From Mercurialis annua (taxonomy: Eukaryota > Streptophyta > Magnoliopsida > Malpighiales > Euphorbiaceae), in the NCBI RefSeq assembly GCF_937616625.2, contig NC_065576.1, positions 9,240,501 through 9,304,500 of the forward strand: DNA of 64,000 nt, read 5' to 3'. The notes beneath the pieces are model-generated. The model ran no database searches. It worked only from the letters and a program-made list of their open reading frames with translations, and was not told where the DNA came from. The translations under genes were made by a program, and so were the position numbers. Shown piece after piece: positions 21,700-33,512 of this stretch. Positions within the stretch are counted from its first letter, which is position 1, and each line of letters begins with the position of its first letter.

Positions 21700-23147
21700 T
21701 AGTGATTCCTAATTACCTTTTCATCAACACAACGAAAATGAACAGAGACACAAAACTTATTATTCTCCACAAAAGCACCTGGAGTTGCTTTAGTTTTCTC
21801 TACCAATTCCTTGTAAACCTGAGAACCCAACATAATTATTATAATTAAAAAGTGATTTTTTATTATTTTTTAAATATACATAAGAGAATAAGTCCAAGTA
21901 AATGAACCAACCTCATCTATCATGGGTAGAAATTCACTAGCAGCTTGGAAGACAAGTCCTTCACTACCCTGGAGTAGAAAAACATAATATTAGACCTAAA
22001 ATAATCTTAATCTATATCGGATTTTCATGACGTCTCACAAGAACAGTTTATTCATGTAAAATTGATTAATCATAATTCCGGTCAGGGCGGAACCATCGTA
22101 AGACTAGGTTAAGCTCCAATCCGGGTTGTCGTGGGAATTTTTTAAAAATAAATGAAGAGAACTAGCTTATAAAGAAGTTAAATCCAGACTGCCGGAAAAT
22201 AGAACTAGCGAAACACATGAATCCGCCACTGATTTCGATCTAAGTGAGTGAGAAGATCAGTTAAAAGGTGACTAACTTTCTTGTATTTGGAGCCTTTTGC
22301 TGGTCCTTTAATGTCCATGCCATGGCTTCCAGCATAGTACAGTTCTGCTAACCGTACAAATTTATAAACCTACAAAAAACAAATAATAAATACAAATAAT
22401 AACACAAATTAAGTAACTCAAAAAGGTTCAAAATTGCTAAAATTCATACCTTGTCTCTGCACCTTCCACTCACTATAGCCGTCGGAAAACACCTCGCTAC
22501 CTTTCTCACTGTCGCTCTCATCTAACATTTTCAAACGAAACGTTTCTTTAGTAACATTATAAATTCTATTTAACAATAATTATTTATTTTTTCAATTAAT
22601 TAATTTTAACCTTCTTGGACATGAAAGCTCGATCTGGGTCATCAACAATAGGAGAAAGAGTGCCATCATAATCCAAAAACATCACTATTTGTTTCCCTTC
22701 CGAAGCTTCAATTATCTGCTCGAACATCTCCAACGCCGACGGGTGGTGGAGCTGTAAAACGCCACAAAAAAAAAACATAAACGCTCAGGTCGTAAGTTCA
22801 ATTCCTCCCACTAACGATAAAAAAAATATAGTTCAACATTTTATGTCATTTCTTGAATAAAAGTAAAGAATAATTTGTATAGTACTCACAATCCAAGAGC
22901 TTTTTTCTTCGGAGAGTGAAGGTGTAGATTTCAAATGGGTTGGTGAGGAGGCTCTCATTGACTCCACCCAAGAATTAATTCTTGGGCCTCCGTTGATTTC
23001 AAGATTCTTTAACAGTTTCTTTCTTGAAATGGAGATGTAACCGCCGGGAGACGACGGCGGCTTTTTAGCCGCCGTCGTGAAGTTAGATATCGCCACCTGG
23101 TTGATGGTTGAGTTTGCATCAGCCACCACCACATTTTGGTTCGTCAT
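19960..23147 (-). CDS. TPP: Trehalose-6-phosphate phosphatase, 11 exons, 367 aa
   Basis: The enzyme hydrolyses trehalose 6-phosphate to trehalose and phosphate, controlling a plant sugar signal. Coding exons, read on the minus strand: 23147-22890, 22751-22611, 22521-22450, 22369-22277, 21968-21912, 21818-21717, 21587-21510, 20994-20925, 20842-20772, 20634-20542, 20028-19960. They sum to 1,104 bp and join in frame. HAD motifs are intact: [15 protein letters not shown] with nucleophile Asp113 and Asp115; SGR at 151-153; GSHGMD at 171-176; Lys-rich [11 protein letters not shown] at 272-282; GDDKTDED at 304-311. Length is normal for plant TPPs (about 370 aa). The start MTNQNV and the end LQRLVEWKK match the family, and the N-terminus resembles the Arabidopsis TPPB-like clade (from memory). 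All splice sites are GT-AG except intron 10, which seems to be GC-AG. Introns 1, 4, 6, 7 and 10 contain insertions. No frameshift or stop is present, so it is probably functional. Confidence 0.96.
20029..20541 (-). other. TPP intron 10 with GC-AG splice sites
   Basis: The exon 10 end reads ...GAACCCACCCAG then GCAAGTAG; the acceptor is CATTTCAG then GTTATGGATTTT. Joining them gives [19 protein letters not shown], the conserved TPP C-terminus, in frame. The nearest GT would shift the frame. AG|GCAAGT is the usual context of natural GC donors. Confidence 0.85.
20174..20488. mobile_element. Mutator-like MITE in TPP intron 10
   Basis: Ends GGTAGAAGGTACAAATAACA / GGTTAAACGTACAAAAATAT, then TCCTTTAAATT in both arms. 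Flanking 9-mers TAATTTTAA and TAATTATAA match 8 of 9. The interior shares GAGGGCCCAAGTGG with the intron 7 element. Confidence 0.8.
21129..21456. mobile_element. MITE in TPP intron 7, related to the intron 10 copy
   Basis: The arms are more diverged (GGCAAGAGCTACATAAAAAA / GGTTAAAAGCCAAAGGTATA), and no clear TSD remains. Interior words GAGGGCCCAAGTGGCAAAAA and AAAATTTAAAGGAT are shared with the intron 10 element, so both belong to one family. Confidence 0.65.
21661..21701. repeat. (TAA)n microsatellite in TPP intron 6
   Basis: About 13 uninterrupted TAA units within intron 6, near its splice donor side on the minus strand. Confidence 0.95.
22083..22231. mobile_element. Short hAT-like insert in TPP intron 4
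   Basis: The ends CAGGGCGGAACCA and (inverted) CAGTGGCGGATTCA match the YAGTGGCGGAT hAT family. Flanking 8-mers ATTCCGGT and ATTTCGAT match 6 of 8. Only 149 bp, so an internal deletion derivative. Confidence 0.6.
22779..22830 (+). mobile_element. SINE fragment in TPP intron 1
   Basis: CTCAGGTCGTAAGTTCAATTCCTCCCAC looks like the B-box half of a tRNA-derived SINE and is followed by an A-rich end. It resembles the B-box half of the remnant at 9618-9735. The A-box half is missing. Confidence 0.4.
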
Positions 23148-23329
23148 GATATCCCAAGAATTAATGCCAATCTTTTAAAGAACGTACCGAACAAAGGACT
23201 TGAAAACAGAGCGCTCTGTTTCTGAAAATCTTGAAAAAATTCAAGAAAGAGAGCAAATTAAGGCAGAGAGTGAAGAAATTATTTGTATATTTGTGTGTTT
23301 TGTGAGAGAGACAGAGGAGAATGAGTGGA

Positions 23330-23336
23330 TTTTATA
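23330..23336 (-). promoter_or_regulatory. TPP TATA box
   Basis: CTATAAAAT on the minus strand lies about 185 bp upstream of the start codon. A CT/GA-rich leader with repeated GAGAGA follows, so a start site near 23300 and a 5' UTR of about 150 nt are likely. Confidence 0.6.
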
Positions 23337-23505
23337 GTTGAAACCAGACCACTAACCGACGAGCCAATGAGTCAATTCGAACCCAACCCAACCCGGTCCC
23401 ACTCCTAAACTCCAAACTATGGGTCCCACTTTCTCATTACATCCAAAAATCTTATATGCAGTCCACACCCTAAAACTATTTTATAAAACCGTTATTTTTA
23501 TTTGA

Positions 23506-24050
23506 AGCCGTTTAGTTCAACGTTGGAAATGAAAATTCCAATGAAAACTGAAATGAAATGGAATGTAAATGAAAACAATTGTTTTTATTTTTTCTTTCGT
23601 TCAAAATTAGTGCAGAAATAGAAATAGATAAAATTTAATAAAAATATTATTTATTAAATTTTTTTATTTATTTTTCTAAATATTTTTTTATATAAAAAAT
23701 AATTTTTATTAACGATAAATTTTTGAAAAAAATATTAAAAAAATATTTTTAAAAATGAAATATTATTTTAAAAAACATATTAAAAAACATTTTTTTATTA
23801 TTTTAAGTATATTTTTTAAAATAAATAGTTAAAAATAATTTTTTTAATAATTTTATATTTAATATTTAAATATTTTGTTAAATTTTAATTCTCATTCCCA
23901 AAAATCCATTTTTATGGGGTTAGGAGGAATGGGTGATTCCCATTGAAGGGGTAATCACATTTCCATTTCTTAATGTAATTTGACAAAACAAACACAAATA
24001 ATGAGAATCATTTTCATTCCCTTTTTTTTTGACAAACCAAACGAACCCTT
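23506..24050. mobile_element. MITE-like foldback in the TPP promoter
   Basis: Ends GCCGTTTAGTTCAACG and (inverted) AAGGGTTCGTTTGGTTTGTC resemble GGG.CCGTTTGGTT Tourist-type or hAT-type MITE termini. Both arms carry GGAATGAAAATG-like words. TSD not resolved, so the superfamily is open. It sits about 170 bp upstream of the TATA box. Confidence 0.5.
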
Positions 24051-25248
24051 AAAGAACGTTTCATCTTATTTTTAAAGTTTACAAATTCAATCTATTTCTC
24101 TATTTATTTTATTCTTGTTTTAAATAAATTTATTTTTTTGACGATGTAAAATTTAATTACGTCATCTGTTAGTGGATCGTAAATAAATTTTTAAATATTA
24201 AATCGACTATAAATAACTAAAATCATATTAATACATTGGAGAACCTTAACTATTCGGGTTAGGTTATTATATTTTATGGACTTTACAAAAGTATTTAAAA
24301 AATAAGTAATTATCTTACAAATTTAAGTTTGCATCCGCAAATTTTTAATCTTATAGGTCTCGATTAACTTTTATTTTTTTTAATTTGTTGTTTTAGACAG
24401 TTTCAAGTGGTTTCTGAAGAATATAATTTAAAATTATTGAGAAAACTGTTTTTTAAACAGTTCCGATTAGCAACTGTTTTTTTTTAAAAAAAAAACTTCT
24501 TTTTAAATAGTTTTAAAAGGTTTTAAAAAGATTTCAAAGATTTTTTATTTTGAAGCACATAAATTTCGTCCATAAGTAAGTTGAGTACTTGACTACAAGT
24601 ATCGGTATTGGTTTATCATGTAACTTTTCTCTTTGCCACATGGATGACATTGGTTTGCTGATCTAAGTGCTTATGTGGGCTTAAGCCACGTTTTCAGTTT
24701 CACGTGCCGCCCAGTGGTGAGACAGGAGTTAAAACCCCAAACCCAGCGTTACGGTAACCAGGGGTTACATAGGTTAGAGTATTTTACATTTTCTTTTTGG
24801 TATACTAATTTTTATTCTATAATAAATTTTCTATGAAATAACATTTTAATTTTAAATACTTGTATATATAATTACAATTTAACACTGCTATTTTATTTAA
24901 ATTAAAAATCGCTTTACAAACTCACATACATCATATATATAAAAAAATATATTTCATATTTTATATGTAATTTTAATTTTCAAGTTTAATTTTACGACAA
25001 TTGTTTTTGGTGCAGTAGGATAGTCAGAGACGGAGTCATGCTTATGAATTAAGAGGTCAAAATCAAATATTTACGACTTATTATAATTTAAACCAAATTT
25101 TTTAATTTTTATAATAATAGCCAAATTAGATATTTTGTTGTAATAATAGCAATATTGTTATTTTTTATTGCAAACTTGATCACTAATTTGTATATTATTG
25201 CAACAAAAAGATTCAATTCGGCTTTTAATATAAAAATAAAAGGTTTCG
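24051..25248. other. Intergenic DNA upstream of TPP, no feature recognised
   Basis: AT-rich except a GC-richer patch at 24610-24780 with no frame or domain. A CAGAGACGGAGTCATG word at about 25026 could be a hAT-type terminus but no partner end was seen. Confidence 0.45.
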
Positions 25249-27290
25249 TGTAGAAACCTATTTTCAGGATAGGTAAGGAGTGATAAGGGACTGAAAGGTA
25301 CAATGATGATTTTGAGAGAATTCGTCCGGGTGACGTGCTATCGATTCGTTTGTTTGAATTCAAGTAAGCGTGATTAGTGCATAACTGCGAACTTGAGAGA
25401 TTTGAATGTAATTAGCCGTAAATAGCCATTAAAATCCAAAAACAATATAGTCTAAATCTAGAAATTGGACTAATTGCAATATCTTAGAAGTTTATGGCCA
25501 ATTCGCTAGTTTGACGGACTAAATTTGACAATATCCAAACCCTTAGGAAAATAGAAGATTTTTTTAACACTTGAACGCTCCGAAAATGACTTTTAAGCAC
25601 CTTTTACATAGCTTGCAAGATTTAATACGAGATTTGTTAATTAAGAGAGGAATTTTCTAATCCAAACCCTATTAAGACTTTATCAATTCACACACTTGCA
25701 CACTTCTGACATAATTGAACCTCTAACTAACTTTAGGTGATCACGCCTCACTTCTATAAATACACTATTAAAATGGCCTAGCCAGAGGTGATACTAGACA
25801 ATAAAAAATACGCATAAATCCTAAAAAAAGAGGTGATGGATGAATTATACTAGACACACACACACTTCGTATTCAATTATAATCTAGAACACAAAGCTTC
25901 AACCCTTTAATTACTCAAAAGCAAGCTATTACGTTTTAATATGAAATTGAATTTCATGTCCGGATCGCCAAAAACACGAGCCAAGCACTCAGAACGGTAC
26001 TTCTGAGGATCCATATTATTTCCTATCACTTTTTCATGTTATATTGACCATAATTGCTTAATAATTGTGCTTAGGATGCATGTCTAGTTTAAATTTATTT
26101 TTTCGCCATAAAACTGTTAAAACTGCTATAACTGCTGATTTTTTATATTCTTGCTATAATTGCAATGGAAATTGATTGGAAAGCATGTTTTAGAACTGTC
26201 CTATTATATTTTATTCAATAAATTCAAAATTGATTCGATATCGGTGTTTAGGGAGAATGTTAGAGATAAACCTGTCTTTTATGTGTTCTTTGCATCCTTG
26301 TCGTTTTACCTTAAAACTTATAATAGAAAGCATATTTAAGGATGATTAACTCACGTTTAAATATCATATTTTAGTTCCAGAATGTCTTAGAATGTTTTCC
26401 AAACATTTTAACGTGTTTTTGAGCTTCGTTTGCATGTTCCCGAAACCGAAAATGAAGTAGTCCCTCGACCTCCCAGAACCAGCGCCGTCGCCGGTTCTAG
26501 AAGAAATTCAGGATTCGTTTGAACTCGAAATCAACCCCGGTTTAAACCAGTAAAACCGTATCGGCGAGACGGAGAACTTTCGTTCTGCTAAAGATCCAGT
26601 TCCGACCACACTGACGGTCAAAATGCAGCGAGTGCCAAACACTCCACTCAACGAGGTTCAAAGTATTTCTTACCTTGCATGTCTATCCAATTGCCCGTGA
26701 GCATGTCGATACTATTTAAAATATTTTTCCAAAAGCATGCCAAATTCAACATTAACAGGTTAAAGAATTAATCACGTTAAATCAGTAAATCAAATCAAAT
26801 CCAGCAAATCAGCTAAACATCTTAGAATTGTATGTAAAATGTAATTAGAGTTTGTATTGGCTTTCAAGATGCTTAATAAAACTAATAAAAGTTAGACATT
26901 CGGTTTAGGATTTTGCATATAAAATATCCAGACCAGCCAGACTTGATTATTTGTTGGAAACCGTCAGGTTTAGATGAATGCTTAGGAGTAATTGCTACCT
27001 GCCTCAATTGCGAACCCAAATTGAGAATATGTGTGTCAAACTTGTTTATTTCTTTCAAACGTGTCTAATTTCCAGTACTATATTTTGTGGGCTGCATGAA
27101 TGTTGAGATGAGATACAAAATATATCTAGTAATTAAAAGCGGAAACAGATAAGTCAAGCACACAAATCTCTGAGAGATTCATTAATCTGGTTTTTGGTCC
27201 GACGTACAGTAATCTTACCCATAAACTAGCAAGATTATCGAGTCGATCTAAAAGGCATTTCCTATCTGAGTTAGGTGACAACTCCATACT
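25249..27290 (+). mobile_element. Long gypsy LTR, Tat-like, copy A
   Basis: It starts TGTAGAAACCTATTTTCAGG, matching the start of copies at 60021 (plus) and 53649 (minus), and stays alignable with the 60-kb copy along about 2 kb. Shared blocks include TTCGTCCGGGTGACG, GCAATATCTTAGAAGTTTAT, GGTACTTCTGAGGA and GCATGAATGTTGAGATGAGA. The alignable region ends near TGAGTTAGGTGACAACTCC; the last part recalls the GTGGCGACTCC primer region of Tat/Ogre elements, so the LTR end may lie there. No gag-pol follows. Confidence 0.65.
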
Positions 27291-27586
27291 TATTTCAAAA
27301 CATGTCCATACTAGAGTCATGCCATAAATTTGAGTGAACGGGACCACGAAACTCCCGTTTTTGCTCACATTTGGTTTAAATTACAACAAGCTGTAAATTT
27401 TTTGGCTTTTTCTCGCCAGTAGGCCGTCTGTTTATAAAATAGATTGGAGTTCTTTTACTGAAAAAAATTAAAAAAATGCTAATCGCACATAAAATATAAA
27501 AACCATATTTAAAAATGACTATTTTCTTGAAAAAAAAATAAAGTTGAAGGAGCTATCATCGGACTTCTCCCCTGATGACTGTGCTA

Positions 27587-27896
27587 CTCCCTTTCCCATA
27601 AAAATAGAAAAAGCACTCATTTCATAAAAATTAAAAAAATAATTATTTATAAGTAATTTGTGACAATTTGTCTAAATTGCCCTTTCTGATTAATTAGTCA
27701 AGTACACTACCCAAAGTCACTTTACTAATAACAGCAATTACAACTCATTTATTTATCTTTCTAGAAATATGCATTTAATGTTTTATGATAAGCATGTAGG
27801 GGTATTTTGATAATTTTTTATTTAACTAACTCCACTTTTTTTATTTATATAGGACAAAAAAATGGTATTTTTTCTATCTTTAAAGGATGGAGGGAG
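27587..27896. mobile_element. Stowaway-like MITE
   Basis: CTCCCTTTCCCATAAAAATA and the inverse of ...AAAGGATGGAGGGAG, flanked by TA. A different subfamily from the 264-bp copies. Confidence 0.8.
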
Positions 27897-28534
27897 TATT
27901 TATAAAACCCCCTATTTTGGGATTTCAGAAAGGATAAACGTTTCATGGGGTGTTTAATGTATTGTCGCTTTCGGGCATTTATTAGCTGATAATGATTGTT
28001 TTGTAGCACCAAATCAAAATTGTTTTTATCAAAAGTAAAATTTTGATCATTAAATTTTTCAGATTTTAAAACGGCCTTAAAAATTGATTTTATTGATATA
28101 ATATAATATAATTACTTTAATTTATTTATATTATAATATAATATACTGTAATGTCGCTCTTCTAATTTAAGTGAGATCGCGGATTCGAACCATGCTCATG
28201 TATGCAGCTGTTTAAAATTTTTAGTCAGAATTTGCCTCCCACAAGGGATCTATCCAGTTCGAGTAGAGATTAGTCTGAATATGGGAGGTTTAAAGGCACC
28301 GTTTTATAATTAAATACCATTCAAAACATTCCATGTTAAAAAAAGAAAATATAATGTCATTAATTTAATTTTATTAATTTTTAAACAAACCGATTGTTTA
28401 CTCACCATCCATTCCCATTTTAATATGAAATAAAACCAACAGACTCCAATTATGTGCAATTTCGCAAAACCAGCTGCTGATTTCTCTTGCTCTATCTCTC
28501 CAATAATTACGAGTTATTACCCAAATTTTAAAAT
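27897..28534. other. Intergenic DNA with a possible SINE scrap
   Basis: AT-rich sequence. At 28170-28310 a GGATTCGAACC B-box-like word (minus-strand GGTTCGAATCC) and CCTCCCAC words suggest a decayed tRNA-derived SINE, but no A box was seen. Confidence 0.3.
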
Positions 28535-30475
28535 ACAAGTGAATCCTCTGCTCAGTTATCAGTCTTAGTTAATGGTTGTCCTTCAGAGAATTTTTTCATG
28601 GAAAAAGGGGTGAGACAGGGCGATCCCCTTTCTCCAATGCTTTTTGTTATCGCAGTGGAAGGTTTAAGGGCTATCATTGCTAAGGCAACTTCTATAGGCC
28701 TCATCGATGGCATCTCTGTGGATGGGTATGCCAATCCGGTGTCTATCCTGCAATTCGCAGATGATACTCTTATTTTTATCCCGAAAGATTTGGAGCAGAT
28801 TAGAAACTTGCTAAGAATTCTTCGGTGTTTTGAGTTGATCTCGGGCCTCCAAATCAATTTCAAAAAGTCGTCTTTAATCGGAATAAATGTGGACAATCTC
28901 TCTCTGAATTCGGCAGCTGAAATTCTGAATTGTAAAATAGAGAGCCTTCCGATCACTTATTTGGGATTGCCATTGTCTCTTAAGAAAGTTAAAGCAAAGT
29001 CTTGGGATCCCGTTATTCGAAATGTTTCTTCTCAATTGTCAACTTGGCGAGGTAACCTTTTATCTCCGGCAGGAAGACTTGTTTTAATTAAATCGGTTAT
29101 CAGTAGTTTGCCTATCTACTATATGTGTTCTCTCAGCATCCCTCAATCTGTTGCCAAAAGACTTGAAAAAACGATGAGGCGTTTTTTATGGAGTGGTACT
29201 TCGGAGGGCACGTACTTCAGCAAAGTTGCTTGGTCGGTGGTGTGCTTGCCGTTTTCAGATGGGGGTCTAAATGTGTCTCCTGTGCGTTTGAAGAACTCTT
29301 GCTTACTATATAAATGGATCTGGAAACTCATGAATGCAGATTCTTGTTCTTTGTGGTTTTCAGTTGTTTCTAACAGTTTGGGCGTTAAATTCTGGTTTGA
29401 TCTCTTATCTGGGAATAACTCAAGATTATCGCATTCTTGGCGGGACATTATGGCTGTTTGTATTAATAAATCATTTACTTGGGATCTATTCATTTCTCAA
29501 ACTATGGCAACAGTAGGAGATGGCCTCAAAACCAGATTTTGGTTAGACAAATGGATGGGTAATGTTTCTTTTGACCAAGAATTTCCCTCTCTGTTCAAAA
29601 TTTGCAGGAAAAAAGACATTATGATCTCAATGGTTTTTGATGTAAACCAGCAGTTTTTCTCAGCTCAGAATCAGCAGGTCTTCATGAGCAGAAACTGGGT
29701 TCGTCGGCTTCGCGTTGGTGAGGAATTGGAGCTGACTCGCCTTCAACAGATGGTCGCTACAGTTAAGCTGCTTCATGACCGGCGTGATTTTATTGTTTGG
29801 CAGCAGTCTAAAGCTTATACCTCAGCTTCTATGTTTCGTTTATTAAGAGAGAAAATGGCTGCTTCGGAAGGGTCAGGCGGGGGAAATGAATTTATTCGAA
29901 CTATTTGGGCGACGAAACTTCCACCTCGAATTCAATTCTTCCATTGGCTTTTAGCTCACGACAGAATTTCCTCAAATGCGGCCTTGGTTCGGAGGGGAAT
30001 AATATTAGAAGAGAACAGCGGTTGTTTACTTTGCTTACAAGAAGAGACGTCTGCTCATATTTTGCTTCACTGCCACTTTGCTTGGCGTACTTGGTCGCAT
30101 GTCATGAAATTGAGCAATAATATTTGGGTATCTCCTTTCTCTATTGAGCATTTTTTTCAGCCATTGGTCTAACCTTTGCAAGAAAAAGTACAAGATTCTT
30201 TGGAATTCGATTTGGTTTTTCATCAACTGGTCTTTATGGAAAGCTAGAAACAAACGCATCTTCAAGTTCAAGACTAGCAGGATCGACAGAATTGTTCTTG
30301 ATAGCATTAATAAGGCGGTCTTATTTCATAAGTCCTTTCATCCTTGTTTTCCTTTTTCTAGCTTGGATGTTTTCAGAAACTTGGATTATTTTTGTATCCA
30401 ATTCTAATTGTATTAGTTTCTTTGCCTTCCATTTATTGTGGATGAGCTAATACAAATATCATTTATCAAAAAAAA
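28535..30475 (+). pseudogene. LINE (L1-type) ORF2: reverse transcriptase C-half, zf-RVT and tail
   Basis: A 5'-truncated non-LTR retrotransposon. The frame is open from about 28535 (LSVLVNGCPSENF just before MEKGVRQGDPLSP) to the TAA at 30170-30172, about 545 codons. Reverse-transcriptase blocks in order: GVRQGDPLSPMLF; catalytic FADDTLIF (the YADD equivalent, 28756-28779); GLQINFKKSS; YLGLPLS; then LSTWRGNLLSPAGRLVLIKS and FLWSG. The zf-RVT region follows (LPPRIQFFHWLLAHDR, then GCLLCLQEETSAHILLHC). A frameshift near the T-run at 30150 moves the last part (WSNLCKKKYKILWN...SLWKARNKRIF) to another frame, ending at 30407. The A-tail after ATTTATC is at 30466-30475. Endonuclease and RT palm start are missing, so it cannot move on its own, but it is little decayed. 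Confidence 0.9.
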
Positions 30476-30865
30476 AACTACTTTTCTACACATGCATGCC
30501 CTTTTTCCAGCTTCATGCATGCCATTAGGGTACAAACTAACTTTTATACAGTTCTATATATTAAAGCATTTGTACAAATATTTTAGTATTATACAATTTG
30601 TTCTCCTCAACTTTAAAGCCAGAAGTAAAATATACAGTATATTGTAACGAGAGAGGTTTTGATAAGAAATTTGTGTTGATCATATATCTTGAAGTTTATA
30701 ATTTATAATTGCTTTTTAAGCCTAATAACAGTCTGTTTTATTTTGAAAAAAAAAAATAGGTTTAAACATTTTACTTTTTCTAATCAATTCATACGATGAG
30801 TTATTGATCATATATTGGATCATTTGTAAACATGTCTTATTTTTCAATTTTTATTAATATTTTTC

Positions 30866-30917
<52 letters not shown>

Positions 30918-31187
30918 GATAAATTCCTTTTTATATATTTTAATCAAATATATTAAAAAAAATTAAAGCATCATATTCTATATTATAAAATTATGTATTT
31001 TTAATATAGTAAATAAATATAATTTAATGATTAAAATATATTTTCTCGTTTCATTTAAAAATTTCATTGTTAGTTTATATACAATTTTAAAAATTATATT
31101 TTATATTTATATTTTTCCTATATTGATGATATACTTTGATAATTAATGATAATTTTTATATTATTCAATTAACAATGTAATCATAAA
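30476..31187. other. AT-rich intergenic DNA with (TA)n tract
   Basis: A (TA)n run of about 45 bp lies at 30869-30913. Nothing else recognised. Confidence 0.7.
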
Positions 31188-32395
31188 CAAAGGCGGATCT
31201 ATGTAAAGGACCCCACCATTTTAAAAAAAATAAATTTACTTATGCACATATATGGAAAATAACAAAATAACTGCCTCTGTTTTATTTATAAACCCAACCT
31301 TTTGACATTCTAATTAAACTACCACATGTTAATCAAAATAATAATTCATATTTGAAAAAAATGACAACAGTTCGTCCACCAAAAAGACAGCAATCATGTA
31401 TGGTAAATAATTCCTTAAAATTATAAATAATGTTGATTAAAAAGAATTTATAAATAATGAAATGAAAATTCCATTAAGATATATATATTAATTTTTAATT
31501 CTTAATTGTTGTTAGATTTTTATAACATATACTCATTTAAAGTTTAATTTAATAAATTACGGTTACTTTAATTTATTTATATTTAATATTTTACAATAAA
31601 GTATGTTAAGATAATATAAAAAACTAAATTTACCTACAATTGAATTTATTAATTATTTTATTGTTATATTTTTTTTAAGTTGGCACTAATTTTATGTAAC
31701 TACAGCATGCCAAAATTGAATTTTTATGCAATTTAACTAATAAAGAATAATTTATAAAATAAAACAAACAATCGATAGTTGAATGATTTTTAATATCATA
31801 CATACTATTAATTACAGGATATTAAACTCCATAGGTCACTGAAGCCTCATGAAATTTCAAAAAAGTCATTAAAATCAATTTTCTTATAAAGTGGTCACTA
31901 AACTATACCTTTTATTACAAAAATATTTTTGTTGTTACGAAAAGAACACTAAACTTTTCGTGAATTACGAAAAAGTCATTGGATTATATCTTTTAATAAA
32001 AAAAGGTCACTGAACTATGGTTTTTTTTGTAATTTTGGCTTGCCACGTAAGCAAAAATGTTACATTTTTACGTCGTTTTATATGGGTGAACCCTTTTGTA
32101 ATAAAAGGTATAGTTCAGTGACCATTTTATAAGAAAATTGACTTTAATGACCTTTTTGAGATTTCCTGAAACTTGAGTTATCCAGGAAGTTTAATATTCA
32201 TTAATTACACTAAACATAATATAATTATTTGTATGATTAACAATATAATTATTTAATATTATTATGATAATATTTTTTGAAAATAATATAAAATATATAT
32301 TTTTTAATTTAATATCATTTAATTAAATTTTTAATATTTTATAATTTAAATATTAATATAGACCCCATCGTATGAAATTTCTGAATTCGCCACTG
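31188..32395. mobile_element. Non-autonomous hAT element, YAGTGGCGGAT family
   Basis: Left end CAAAGGCGGATCTATG, right end GAATTCGCCACTG; GACCCCA words sit just inside both ends. Flanking 8-mers ATCATAAA (31180-31187) and ATTATAAA (32396-32403) match 7 of 8. Interior AT-rich, no transposase. A MULE MITE is nested at 31816-32199. Confidence 0.82.
31816..32199. mobile_element. Mutator-like MITE nested in the hAT element
   Basis: TIRs AGGATATTAAACTCC / GAATATTAAACTTCC; the arms pair for about 100 bp, including CAATTTTCTTATAAA. A perfect 9-bp duplication ATTAATTAC lies at 31807-31815 and 32200-32208. Confidence 0.88.
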
Positions 32396-33114
32396 ATTAT
32401 AAACATATTAATAATTTGTCAGCAAGCGTTAATCAAAGTGACTAGGCTATTTAGGTGTATTTTTGAGATTTCGATTATGTCTTTGATAAAAATAAATATC
32501 TCTATAATTAAGTATAAATTTTTTGTTTTATATTTTAGTTTAAGAAATTTTCATATATTATATTGCCGTTGGTCAATTTTTGTAGTGATAAAAAAATAAA
32601 ATTAAACAACTATCTCACATGTCTACCGGCCCATAATTGGATGTAACCTTGCGGGTTTTTTTAACAAATACCCTACATGTGTCAAAATAATCTAAATTTT
32701 ACTAGAGCAAAAAAGAAAATTGAAAAATACAATTACCAACTTTCAAATTGCACAAATAACTTATTTAATTAAAGAAATACGGTCAACTATTATTAAGGAA
32801 ACCAACTGTTATAAAATTTAAAAATCCTACAAAATCTCAAACTTGCATATATAGAAAAGATTTTCAAGAATATTCAAGAATCATTAATTACAATAATAAT
32901 TTATTTAAAAGCAATTCCCATTTATAGCGGCAAATATATGAATATTCAAATACATGATTCTTCAAACCAATAACAATTTATTTAAATCAACTGTAATTAT
33001 TTTTTCAAAAAAAAACCGATTTGAATTTTTTTAAAATAATAAAATTTTACTAATAGTTAACTAATGGTTAACTAATATGAAAATTAACAAATTTTTTATT
33101 TTATAAATGCAGGA

Positions 33115-33198
33115 ATGGCAACATTGAAGGTTCTGATTTATTATGACGGAGTTTGGAAGGAAGATCTTTATGTGGACATTGAGTTTATTTTCAGTTAA
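33115..33198 (+). pseudogene. MULE transposase N-terminal exon remnant
   Basis: After an acceptor-like ...ATAAATGCAG, ATG opens MATLKVLIYYDGVWKEDLYV and stops after 27 codons. The pattern of a hydrophobic strand, then YDG.W..., resembles the start of plant MULE transposases. The rest of the protein is absent; downstream sequence is the tandem repeat. Confidence 0.5.
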
Positions 33199-33512
33199 CT
33201 AATAGTATACTACTACTCATTAAAAAATATTAATTTATTTTTAATAACTCAACATTTGGTTGAAAAGTAAAGTTAACATGAAATTAACATGCAGTTAACT
33301 ATTAAGATATTATTATATAATCCATTCTCATGTTATCTATAAATTTACTACTTCAAAAGTTTCTTTATTTTGACATTGTGTTTATTTTCAGTTAACTAAA
33401 AGTATACTATTACTCATTAAAAAACATCAATTTGTTTTTAATAACTTAACATTTGGTTGAAAAATAAAAGTTAACATGAAGTTAACTTGCAGTTAACTAG
33501 TAGGATATTATT
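33175..33512 (+). repeat. Tandem duplication, about 197-bp period
   Basis: Blocks from GACATTGAGTTTATTTTCAG (33175) and GACATTGTGTTTATTTTCAG (33372) stay alignable for about 140 bp, with conserved GTTAACTAA and AACATTTGGTTGAAAA. The first block begins inside the transposase exon scrap. Confidence 0.75.

Noticed and set aside
28170..28310. tRNA gene suggested by GGTTCGAATCC on the minus strand
   Set aside because: No cloverleaf could be drawn around it; at most a SINE scrap.
28552..28956. 134-codon minus-strand frame
   Set aside because: Antisense shadow of the LINE reverse-transcriptase frame.
28500..30490. Target-site duplication around the long LINE copy
   Set aside because: I compared the sequence before 28535 with that after the A-tail and found no convincing match.
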